Assembly: GCF_036046055.1 (NCBI RefSeq)
Contig: NZ_CP107939.1
Coordinates: 6,200,001 to 6,264,000 of the forward strand
From: Nocardia sp. NBC_00403
Lineage (GTDB): Bacteria; Actinomycetota; Actinomycetes; Mycobacteriales; Mycobacteriaceae
Length of the DNA stretch: 64,000 nucleotides
Direction: 5' to 3'
Position 1 is the stretch's first letter; every line of letters begins with the position of its first letter. The notes beneath the pieces are model-generated. The model ran no database searches, was not told the DNA's origin, and was given only the letters and a program-made list of their open reading frames with translations. Of this stretch, positions 37,255 to 44,565 are shown piece by piece. The position numbers and the translations under genes were made by a program.

Positions 37255-37451
37255 GACCGGCCGGAAAAGTCTGTGACCCGAGATGAGCCACGGCGTAACG
37301 GCGGGATCGTGCCACTGCCCTTCGGGACGATCTTCTCCACCGCCGTACCGAGAGCGTGACCCCCCACGTCGAGCGGGTCGGCCGGTTCCGATAGCGGAGC
37401 GTGACGCACGCCCGAGGTCGGGCTCGTCGGCTGCTCGATCGAAATCTTCAT
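37251..37451 (-). CDS. 66-aa peptide coupled to the methyltransferase; possible precursor peptide
   Basis: A 66-aa product with GAGGAACC seven bases before its ATG, a better ribosome binding site than most genes here. It starts MKISIEQPTSPTSGVRHAPL and ends with a Gly/Ser/Arg-rich tail (GSGTIPPLRRGSSRV, then TDFSGRS). It has no cysteine, no membrane helix and no known domain. Size, composition and the ATGA overlap with a methyltransferase resemble precursor peptides of ribosomally made, modified products; this is inference, and a regulatory or structural small protein is equally possible. A longer open frame upstream has no ribosome binding site. Confidence 0.6.
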   Translation of the reverse strand: MKISIEQPTSPTSGVRHAPLSEPADPLDVGGHALGTAVEKIVPKGSGTIPPLRRGSSRVTDFSGRS

Positions 37452-37575
37452 CGCTGGTTCCTCGAAAGCTGGACGGCCGTATTGCAATTCATGACTGTAG
37501 AAACAGTGCGGTCGGACCACGCGAGCAGTGAGCTGTCCGGCCGTCACCGGACGCACGTACGGTCGGATAGTTGCC

Positions 37576-37619
37576 GCCGTTCGGCGTAGGTCCCCGCTAG
37601 GGGAGCTACGCCGAACGGC
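37576..37619. terminator. strong hairpin after the first GRDP-like gene
   Basis: A 20-bp stem with one mismatch and a four-base loop (arms beginning GCCGTTCGGCGTAGG and ending GCTACGCCGAACGGC) lies 16 bases after the stop of the GRDP-like gene, before the peptide gene on the same strand. No T-run follows. It could end or attenuate the transcript. Confidence 0.65.
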
Positions 37620-37635
37620 TACCACGAAGCGCGGA

Positions 37636-37995
37636 TCACTTCTTGTCGAGATCGACCAACTTGCAGACACACAGCGTTACCGTGTGGGCGAGAATGCCGC
37701 CGAAATACTGGGTGCAGAACTCCGCGTACCCGACCGGATCGCACTGGTGCGCATGCCACGCCGAGTCCACTTCCAGATCGTCGGGCAGGTAGTTGCCCTG
37801 CATGCCGCTGGCCCGGAAGCGCTCGAGCGACCGCTGGTAGCGGGCTACCCGATCGTCGATCTGCTCCTCGGTCAACGCCGCGGAGCCCGGCCAGAACAAG
37901 TGGCCCCAGCGCAGGTTCTCCTTGAGGTGTGTCGTGTCGAAATCCGCAGCAGGTACTTCGGTTCCAGCCGATACGGCCGCGATACTCGTCGTCAT
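37636..37995 (-). CDS. small GRDP-like domain protein, copy 1
   Basis: A 119-aa protein. Its core DSAWHAHQCDPVGYAEFC with FGGILAH after it matches the glycine-rich-domain-protein-like (GRDP/DUF1399) domain, in which the block DxxWHxH..P..Y..C...G.xL is conserved in plant and bacterial proteins of unknown biochemistry. Here the domain stands alone and is followed by a CVC pair. The set of His and Cys residues could bind a metal (inference). A second copy lies at 42999-43382, about 83 percent identical by eye. Both genes have GCGAATCGAGG before the start and a hairpin after the stop. Confidence 0.7.
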   Translation of the reverse strand: MTTSIAAVSAGTEVPAADFDTTHLKENLRWGHLFWPGSAALTEEQIDDRVARYQRSLERFRASGMQGNYLPDDLEVDSAWHAHQCDPVGYAEFCTQYFGGILAHTVTLCVCKLVDLDKK

Positions 37996-38168
37996 AACCC
38001 AAAGCCTCGATTCGCTTAGAACTCACCATGTCGGCCGACAAGTCTCCAGAAGTGCTGGAGTAATTAGAGTTTGGTGTGTGGCAGATCACTAGTCAAGGGT
38101 GGGTTCTCCCATCTCTGGGAGCGGCCATGCGTGAACCTGTTTGCGACTCAATCGATTTGACCTACCAT

Positions 38169-38470
38169 TCAGAGCCCAGGCGGGAACTCGTAGCTCGCCG
38201 GCCCCTCCGGAGTCATCCAGCGTCTGCCGACAACCAGAACGACCTGATCGTGTGCGCTGAACCGACAGGGCGCGGAGTCGCCGGGGAAGCGCTGACCGTT
38301 GATGTAGAGGTGAACGGTCTCGAACGGGGGCAACTGGATCGGCCCCACCCGCGCCAGACGCCCCAGTGGCAGGCAACGATGAGCACTGGAGGACCTCGGC
38401 CCCCAAACCCGTGACGGTTCACCATTGTCTGGAATCGCTCGACGACTGGGTAAATGTCGGCGACACTCAT
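38169..38470 (-). pseudogene. frameshifted remnant of an actinobacterial hypothetical protein
   Basis: The start region (ATG 38470, SVADIYPVVERFQTMVNRHG) is in one frame, while the last ~60 codons, from a GTG at 38348, are in another: VHLYINGQRFPGDSAPCRF, then SAHDQVVLVVGRRW. The second part resembles the C-terminal strand of a common actinobacterial protein of unknown function that normally ends in an FVNG...I.L..H..I.L.VG block. Either a short protein of 59 aa or a broken longer one; the latter is favoured. Confidence 0.4.
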
Positions 38471-38717
38471 GCGGATTCCGTTGCGTTAGTGCGGCATCGG
38501 AACAGCCGTGTACGACGATGCTGCCGCGTTGGGTGCTGCTTGACTCTTAGCGGAATCGGAGGTCTCGTTGTCTGGCTGGTTGGCAGCGACGAATGATCTT
38601 GCGGCCCAGGAAGGGAGACCACGTTGTCGCAGAACCACCAACGATGACAAGGACTCGCCTGATGCGGATGGGCTGACCGAGCCACCGCTGACCCACACGA
38701 TAAGACAAGGACCTGCT

Positions 38718-40205
38718 ATGAGCGGAGACGGCACGCGCACCGCCAGCGCACAGGAGTTTCTGGCCGACTATCCGGAGTACACCACGACAACAGTGCTCGA
38801 TGACCTCCGGGCCACCGAGTACGCGTATCTGGATCGCAATCGGGACGTCTATCTCGACTACACCGGCGCGGGGCTGGCCGCAACCACCCAATATCAGGCA
38901 CACAACGAGTGGATCTCCGCGGGCTGCCATGGCAATCCGCATTCGGACAACCCGACCTCACGGGCGGCGACGGCCGGGGTCGAGACTGCTCGGGCGTCCG
39001 TGCTCGCCCATTTCAACGCTCCAGCGCAGGACTACACCGTGATCTTCACGGCGAACGCCACGGCGGCCTGTCGATTGGTCGGCGAGGCCTATCCCTTCGG
39101 CCGCGCGACACGTTTCGTCCTGACAGCCGACAACCATAATTCGGTCAATGGCATTCGAGAATTCGCCCGCTCCAGGCGGGCTCGAACGGAATACATCCCG
39201 ATCGCGGGTTCCGAACTACGAGTGACCGAGTCTGCCGTCCGCGCCGCGCTGGAGCGCCGCACGGTGCAGGAATCACTATCGATGGCTATGGTGAACGGAC
39301 GAGAAAGCAGCCGTGGGTTGTTCGCCTATCCGGCGCAGAGCAATTTCACCGGTGTTCAGCATCCGCTCGACTGGGTCGATATCGCACACGAGCATGGCTT
39401 CGATGTATTGCTGGACGCCGCAGCCTATCTGCCGACGCATGAGCTCGATCTCGCCGCCGTCCGAGCCGATTTCGTTCCCGTGAGCTGGTACAAGCTTTTC
39501 GGCTATCCGACCGGAGTCGGTTGTCTGATCGCCCGCCGCGACGCATTGTCCAGACTGCGGCGGCCCTGGTTCTCCGGCGGCACCATCCAGGCCGCCAGCG
39601 TTCAGGGAGGTTGGCACGCACCGGCCGCGGGATCTGCCGAATTCGAGGACGGCACCGTGAATTTCCTCGCCATACCGGATATCGAACATGGCCTCAACTG
39701 GCTGCGCGGGGTCGGCATCGATGTGATCAATCGGCGTACCCGCTGCCTGACCGGATGGCTTCTGGATCGGCTCCTGTCGCTCGAGCACGACAACGGGGCT
39801 TCCATGGTCCGAATCTATGGGCCGCGCAATATGATCAACCGCGGCGCGACGGTCGCGCTGAATATCCTCGACCCCTTCGGGGCCATCGTCGACGAGCGTC
39901 TGGTAGCGCGAGAATCCTCGGCGGAAGGGTTTTCGTTGCGCACGGGCTGCTTCTGTAATCCCGGCGCTGGGGAGGCCGCCTTCGACATCGGTCGGCCATC
40001 CTTGCTTCGCCTGTTCAGAAAGTCGGCTCTCTCGATCGATGCGTATATCACCGAACTCGGCCTGCCCACCGGTGGTGCTCTCCGCGTCTCCTTCGGGATC
40101 GCCTCCAGTTTTCAGGACGTCCAGCGATTTGTCGAATTCGTCGACACCACATACCGCAACCGTCCGTGTGAGACGCAGGGCCTCCCGCCACGCGAGAATT
40201 GCTGA
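38718..40205 (+). CDS. PLP-dependent class V enzyme, molybdenum-cofactor-sulfurase-like
   Basis: A 495-aa fold-type I PLP enzyme. Motifs follow eukaryotic MOCOS: YLDYTGAGLAATTQ at the N-terminus, GNPHSDNPTS, the PLP lysine in SWYKLFGYPTGVG, and the sulfur-carrying loop LRTGCFCNPGAG with its cysteine. It lacks the C-terminal MOSC domain, so it is the desulfurase half only. MOCOS takes sulfur from cysteine and passes a persulfide to the molybdenum cofactor; the acceptor here is unknown. It lies between the two GRDP-like genes, whose products are rich in conserved Cys; a sulfur-transfer link is a hypothesis. Start ATG has AAGG upstream. Confidence 0.8.
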   Translation: MSGDGTRTASAQEFLADYPEYTTTTVLDDLRATEYAYLDRNRDVYLDYTGAGLAATTQYQAHNEWISAGCHGNPHSDNPTSRAATAGVETARASVLAHFNAPAQDYTVIFTANATAACRLVGEAYPFGRATRFVLTADNHNSVNGIREFARSRRARTEYIPIAGSELRVTESAVRAALERRTVQESLSMAMVNGRESSRGLFAYPAQSNFTGVQHPLDWVDIAHEHGFDVLLDAAAYLPTHELDLAAVRADFVPVSWYKLFGYPTGVGCLIARRDALSRLRRPWFSGGTIQAASVQGGWHAPAAGSAEFEDGTVNFLAIPDIEHGLNWLRGVGIDVINRRTRCLTGWLLDRLLSLEHDNGASMVRIYGPRNMINRGATVALNILDPFGAIVDERLVARESSAEGFSLRTGCFCNPGAGEAAFDIGRPSLLRLFRKSALSIDAYITELGLPTGGALRVSFGIASSFQDVQRFVEFVDTTYRNRPCETQGLPPRENC

Positions 40206-40309
40206 GCTGTGCGCATTTCTCACCGAATCGAAAACGCGGTGCGCCTCTGATTCGGTCGATTTCGTTGAGGTTTCCGCGGAAGCGGCGAAGCGGTGCTGGC
40301 CTGCTGCTA

Positions 40310-40657
40310 GCCCGTGTCTCAATAGTGGGGTGAGTGGTGGGCGCCGCTGCGCGGCGCCCACCACTCGAGAGATTCGAATGATGTTGCCTGCGTTGGTGTC
40401 GGTGAGCAGATCGAGCGAGGTCTCCGGTATCTGGATTAGCGACCATGCAACACCAGAACACCGGAGACCTCGTGACCAGCGTATCGGTGACGAGGCGAGC
40501 GGACCTGACCGACGCCCAGTGGGCGCGACTGGAACCGCTGCTGCCTCGTGGCAAGAAGACAGGACGCCCACCGAAATGGACGAAACGGCAGCTCATCGAC
40601 GGGATCCGGTGGCGGACCCGTATCGGATCACCATGGCGGGACGTGTCGGCACGCTGA
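40310..40657 (+). mobile_element. IS5-family insertion sequence, 5' remnant
   Basis: From GTG 40472 the plus frame reads LTDAQWARLEPLLPRGKKTG, then RPPKWTKRQLIDGIRWRTR and PWRDV, the N-terminal domain of IS5-family transposases. It breaks off at 40657 after about 60 codons of a normally ~270-residue protein. Upstream lie the element's usual leader with a GAGGTCTCCGGT / ACCGGAGACCTC inverted pair and the hairpin at 40332. The 3' part and catalytic core are missing. The left limit is approximate. Confidence 0.75.
40332..40366. repeat. 16-bp perfect hairpin at the IS5-like remnant
   Basis: Arms GAGTGGTGGGCGCCGC and GCGGCGCCCACCACTC enclose a TGC loop. No T-run follows. It lies upstream of the IS5-type transposase fragment and may belong to that element or end the PLP-enzyme transcript. 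Confidence 0.65.
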
Positions 40658-40848
40658 AAACGTAGTCCGACCTGCAAATACAGCGCACCGACGATTCTCT
40701 CCCGCCGCCTCGAATCGTTGGTGTCGAGTCGATTCGATAACTACCGGCAGTTCCGAACGGCCCCTGGCCCATGGCTGACGGCGGCCGTTCGCATTCCCGG
40801 AGTCCGTTGCTTACCAGCGGATTCCATGCCTTCTCGGGCCCCCAGTCA

Positions 40849-42000
40849 CTACACCGGGTAGGTGTCGCGGAACGCTTCGCGCACCACGGCCGCGTCCGGT
40901 GCGCCTCGACCTTCGATCCTCGAGACCACCTCGGCCACGCGCCAGTAGTGGGAGGGCACCAAGTTGCCGGAGGTCACCACGGCCAGCGCCACGTCCGCCG
41001 CCTCATCAGGCTTGTCGGCGGCGACCAACGCCAGACCCAGATCAAGGTTCGCCATCGCGTTGCGGCGCGGCCGGACAGACGTAGCGCCCGCGAGATCAGC
41101 GAGGACATGCCGCGCGTAGGGCTCGGCCGCCGGATCACCGAGCCAGGCCAGCGTCGTGGCCACGTAGGCGTCGGACTTCGCGGGGTCGTACCGGAAGTGA
41201 TGCTCTGGCCGGTCGGGAACGCTCAGCCCGGACACCAACCTGGCTACTCTGCGCAGCGCCGCATACGTGCCCTTGCTGTCTCCGAGCCGTGCCAGTGCGC
41301 GGCCCTCCTGAGCCATTGCCTGGATGAACGCCGAACTGTCCTCCGGAGCGATGGCCTGAGCGGCGCGCGACAATTCGGCCGCCGCCGTGAACGCGCCGTC
41401 CGTGAGCTGTTGCCATGCCCGTGTTTCGAGGCACCACGCCGCTATCTCCGAGTGCTGCGCTTCGCCGGCGAGCTTCCACGCCAGGTGACCGCGCGCCGCT
41501 GCGGCCTGTAGCTCCCCCAAGTCGATATGGCAGGTGCTCGCCAGCAGCGAGAGCCAACCGACCGTGACGAGCAACCGGCGGTGCTGAGTCAGAGTCTTGC
41601 GGCTGTCCATCAGGCGTCCGGCGCAGCCGAGATGCTGACGAATGCGTACGAGCAATTCACTTGGCGGAGTCGTTGGGTATGCCGCCGCCAAGTCGTCCAC
41701 TGCCTGGTCCAGGCGGTCCAGGGTGTCGCCTCCGATGTCCGATGCCGCCGCCCTCTGAATCCATTCGGCCGCTGCCCGTTCGCCATCGGTTGGTTCGACA
41801 AACAGCGCTGAGCCGATCCCCAGCGCGTCGGCATAGGCGCGGACATGTTCCGGTCTGATCTGGCGCTGCCCGTTCTCCAGCATCCCCAGCAGTGCCTTGC
41901 TGTAGTGCGTGCGCGCGGCCATAGCGGACAGACTGAGCCCCGCCGCCTCCCGCGCAGCGCGCAGCCGCTCACCTGTGACGTTCTCCCCACCGGGGTTCAT
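40849..42000 (-). CDS. XRE-family regulator with TPR-like C-terminal domain
   Basis: A 383-aa protein. The helix-turn-helix lies in residues 8-60 (LSLSAMAARTHYSKALLGML, then RQIRPEHVRAYADALGI). The rest is alpha-helical with tetratricopeptide-like repeats (AAAARGHLAWKLAGEAQHSE, RRNAMANLDLGLALVAADKP). This kind is very common in Streptomyces and Nocardia, often paired with small divergent genes, and may act with a peptide or small signal. Two small plus-strand genes start about 180 bases from its start and are the likely partners. Confidence 0.8.
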   Translation of the reverse strand: MNPGGENVTGERLRAAREAAGLSLSAMAARTHYSKALLGMLENGQRQIRPEHVRAYADALGIGSALFVEPTDGERAAAEWIQRAAASDIGGDTLDRLDQAVDDLAAAYPTTPPSELLVRIRQHLGCAGRLMDSRKTLTQHRRLLVTVGWLSLLASTCHIDLGELQAAAARGHLAWKLAGEAQHSEIAAWCLETRAWQQLTDGAFTAAAELSRAAQAIAPEDSSAFIQAMAQEGRALARLGDSKGTYAALRRVARLVSGLSVPDRPEHHFRYDPAKSDAYVATTLAWLGDPAAEPYARHVLADLAGATSVRPRRNAMANLDLGLALVAADKPDEAADVALAVVTSGNLVPSHYWRVAEVVSRIEGRGAPDAAVVREAFRDTYPV

Positions 42001-42178
42001 GAGATCAACGGTAACCGTGAGGGGTCGCGGCTGTGGACGCTTGTGGACGGCAAGACGGGGTCAATCCGAACTATGCACTCATAGCGTGGTTTTCAGCCCC
42101 GCCGCCAGGTCGAACCGGCACCGGCATCGATTCCTCGGCGGCGGGTGCATACCAACCGGACAACGGAAGGGGCGGGAG

Positions 42179-42478
42179 ATGGACCTACCCGCGCGACGCG
42201 ACGACGAAGACGCTCGGAAACTGGCGCTGGCACCGGAGGGCGGCCCCCGCTACCTCCAGCACGACGACGGGTCATGGGCTCTGGTCGGTGACGACGGGTG
42301 GCCGGTCGATCTCGAAGAACTCCGCGAACTCCATGCGTATGCCACGGCTGCGATCGCAGCCGTGGCATACACACCGATCGACGTAGACCTTCTGACCGAT
42401 GTCCACCGGGGCCACCTGTCCATACCAACAGTGATCGAATTGGCACCAACCTCGGCGCAGTACAACGAGATTCGATGA
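42179..42478 (+). CDS. small hypothetical protein next to the XRE regulator
   Basis: A 99-aa acidic, soluble protein (DLPARRDDEDARKLALAPE, then SWALVGDDGWPVDLEELREL). AAGGGGCGGGAG lies before the ATG at 42179. The stop overlaps the start of the next small gene (ATGA). A 34-bp perfect palindrome occurs inside the coding region. No domain is recognised; by location it may be a partner of the XRE regulator. Confidence 0.6.
   Translation: MDLPARRDDEDARKLALAPEGGPRYLQHDDGSWALVGDDGWPVDLEELRELHAYATAAIAAVAYTPIDVDLLTDVHRGHLSIPTVIELAPTSAQYNEIR
42337..42370. repeat. 34-bp perfect palindrome inside a coding region
   Basis: The left half is GTATGCCACGGCTGCGA; the right half is its exact reverse complement, so there is no spacer. 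It encodes YATAAIAAVAY, which reads the same way on the opposite strand. It could form a cruciform or act as a regulator site. Confidence 0.85.
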
Positions 42479-42642
42479 GCAGCAATGGATGGATCATGCT
42501 CGGGTGGATGGTTGTGATCGGCCTACCCGTGGCGGTGCTCGTCGCGGTGATCCTGTGGCCTGAGCGCATCCCGAAAGAGCGCTCCGTGGAGGCGATCCGG
42601 CAGCGGGCAGAGGCGGAGGGCAACCCGCCGCCCGGGCCCTGA
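42475..42642 (+). CDS. 55-aa single-helix membrane protein
   Basis: A short protein with one membrane helix (GWMVVIGLPVAVLVAVILWP) followed by a charged cytosolic tail (ERIPKERSVEAIRQRAEAEG). Its ATG overlaps the stop of the preceding small gene. It resembles small SHOCT-like or anchor proteins in size but no family is recognised. Confidence 0.55.
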   Translation: MSSNGWIMLGWMVVIGLPVAVLVAVILWPERIPKERSVEAIRQRAEAEGNPPPGP

Positions 42643-42952
42643 CTGTTCTCCTCGATTCGAGAAGCTACTGGCGGCCGTCGCTACTACCCATCCGTGCTGT
42701 CCCGCTGAATCGCTTCGTGGGCCGGTGACCAGACGGCGGCGTCGAGTTCGGCCAGGTCATCTGGAAAGGCCGTGCCGACAGGCGCGGTGTACGCGTCGAC
42801 CGGCACGTTCAGGTTCGGGTCGCCGGCCACAACGGCACGCTCGAAAACGTCTGCGTCGAGGGCTATCGGGTTGGCCTCAACGAGCGCACGAACAAGGTAC
42901 AGAGTGTGGTTGACAATGGCGGTACGGCCGAATTCTGACCGATTCGAAACGC
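42643..42952. other. ambiguous stretch with competing open frames
   Basis: Minus 42684-42986 encodes a 100-aa frame (NHTLYLVRALVEANPIALDA), while plus frames end PDGGVEFGQVIWKGRADRRG ... VVDNGGTAEF at a stop at 42939 without any start. Both have GC-rich third positions. The minus frame runs downstream of the second GRDP-like gene but through its hairpin; the plus frame ends just before the same hairpin. No family is recognised in either, so no gene is called. Confidence 0.3.
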
Positions 42953-42984
42953 GAGGGCGGTGGCTGCGAACAGCCGCCGCCCTC
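42953..42984. terminator. hairpin after the second GRDP-like gene
   Basis: Stem GAGGGCGGTGGCTG/CAGCCGCCGCCCTC (one G-T pair) with loop CGAA, 15 bases past the stop of the minus-strand gene; a TTTT tract follows on the plus side. Likely a bidirectional terminator. Confidence 0.65.
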
Positions 42985-42998
42985 AACGCTTTTCGCGC

Positions 42999-43382
42999 CT
43001 ATTTCGCCGTCGGCGCCTCGTCGGGATCTACCAGGTTGCACACACAGAGCTGGACGTTATGAGCCAGGATGCCACCGAAGTAGGTGTTGCAGAACTCGAG
43101 GTACCCGACCGGGTCGCACTGATGCGCATGCCACGCGGAATCGACCTCGAGGTCGTCCGGGAGGTAGTTGCCCTGCATGCCACTCGCGCGGTACCGCTGC
43201 AACGACGCCTGGTAGCGCGCCACCCGATCGGCAATCTGCTCGTCGGTGAGTGCCGTGGAACCGGGCCAGAACAAATGCCCCCAGCGGAGGTTTTCCTCGA
43301 GGTTGGCTGTGTCGAAGTCCGCGGGTGGCACCTGGGTCAGATCCGTCGAATCCGCCTTGGGCGCGTTGATCATTGCAGTCAT
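42999..43382 (-). CDS. small GRDP-like domain protein, copy 2
   Basis: A 127-aa paralogue of the protein at 37636. The core ENLRWGHLFWPGS, GNYLPDDLEVDSAWHAHQCD and FGGILAH...LCVC are shared; only the ends differ (extra EAPTAK at the C-terminus). The start is ATG at 43382 with GAGGT six bases upstream; longer frames upstream lack this. Same orientation as copy 1, divergent from an isochorismatase-fold gene whose promoter lies in the shared gap. Confidence 0.7.
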   Translation of the reverse strand: MTAMINAPKADSTDLTQVPPADFDTANLEENLRWGHLFWPGSTALTDEQIADRVARYQASLQRYRASGMQGNYLPDDLEVDSAWHAHQCDPVGYLEFCNTYFGGILAHNVQLCVCNLVDPDEAPTAK

Positions 43383-43541
43383 ACTCGTACCTCGATTCGC
43401 AACGGACATCCGCCGGAGCCGGTCGACCCCGGCATAATGTTGTTCCTGCATCAGACTCGATCTTTTCCAAACGCGAGTCAACCAACCAATTCCCCAGTGT
43501 GGGAACCTATTTCAAACCACTCGGTAGGTATCAGATCGATC

Positions 43542-43571
43542 TTGACACCGAGTATCGGTGTGGTCTACGAC
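43542..43571 (+). promoter_or_regulatory. promoter with built-in operator for the isochorismatase-fold gene
   Basis: TTGACA at 43542-43547 and TACGAC at 43566-43571 are 18 bases apart. ACACCGA-GTA-TCGGTGT (43545-43561), a perfect 7-3-7 palindrome, overlaps the -35 box and spacer, a classic repressor layout. Confidence 0.65.
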
Positions 43572-43650
43572 TCATTCCGTCGCGTGCCGTTCAGTTCAGA
43601 TCCGTTGCTGCGCCGACTTATACACCTGCAACAGCAATCGAAGGAGTCGA

Positions 43651-44334
43651 TTGGATACCGAAGCTAGTGCCATGCACCATGATTGGCTGATCCAGGAGCG
43701 CGAGTACGCCCGACAGGAGGCGCACCGCGGCAGGCGGTTCGCGTTTACCCGGCTCGATCCGCGGCGTACCGCGCTGGTGGTGATCGACATGGTGCCGTTC
43801 CACGTCGACGGGTATCCGTACTGCCTCGGCATTGTGCCCAATATCAGCCTGCTGGCGCAGGAGCTGCGGGCGGCCGGTGGCACGGTTGCCTGGGTGCTGC
43901 CGACGGCGGGCAGTCCCACTCCGAGCAACCTCGAGTTCTTCGGGCCGGAACGTGCCACGATGTACAGCAACTCGGGTGGCACCGGACCACTGCCCGGCCG
44001 CCTATGGCACGAATTCACGATGCACGATGACGATCTGCTGACCGAGAAGTCGGCCGCCAGCGCTTTCTTCTCCGGCCGCTGCCCGCTGCCACAGCTGCTG
44101 GAACAGCGCGAGATCGACACGGTCCTGATCACGGGCACGGTCACCAATGTCTGCTGTGAATCCTCGGCGCGCGATGCGAGCACGCTCGGATTCCGCGTCA
44201 TCATGGTGGCCGACGCCAATGCCGCGCCGCGCGACTACGAGCACAACGCCGCGCTGCAAACCATCTATCGATCATTCGGAGATGTGCGCCCGACGTCGGA
44301 GGTACTCGAGCTGATCGAAGCGGGCCACAAATGA
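43651..44334 (+). CDS. isochorismatase-fold cysteine hydrolase
   Basis: A 227-aa protein of the isochorismatase-like hydrolase family. The triad is seen as Asp in TALVVIDMVPF, Lys in LLTEKSAASAFF and Cys in TVTNVCCESSARDA. Members hydrolyse amides or vinyl ethers, such as nicotinamide, N-carbamoyl compounds or isochorismate. The likely start is TTG at 43651, four bases after AAGGAG; the ATG at 43672 lacks a ribosome binding site. It is expressed from its own operator-controlled promoter. Confidence 0.8.
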   Translation: MDTEASAMHHDWLIQEREYARQEAHRGRRFAFTRLDPRRTALVVIDMVPFHVDGYPYCLGIVPNISLLAQELRAAGGTVAWVLPTAGSPTPSNLEFFGPERATMYSNSGGTGPLPGRLWHEFTMHDDDLLTEKSAASAFFSGRCPLPQLLEQREIDTVLITGTVTNVCCESSARDASTLGFRVIMVADANAAPRDYEHNAALQTIYRSFGDVRPTSEVLELIEAGHK

Positions 44335-44565
44335 TCGGGCGGTGAGGTCCGGGGGGCGTGCACATCCCGGACCCCACCCGATTGGCGATCCAGCGACTAT
44401 AAGGTCGTCGGGTTGCGAAGCCTGCTGTGACGATTGTGGACCATTGACGACCTGAGCAGCGGGGTTCGCTGTTACAAGCCGGTGAATATCCATATTGCGA
44501 CATCAACGCGGGCAGTGGTGTGGCCTTCCTCTGGTCGGGCCCAGTGCTGTGCAAGACTGGCCCGC

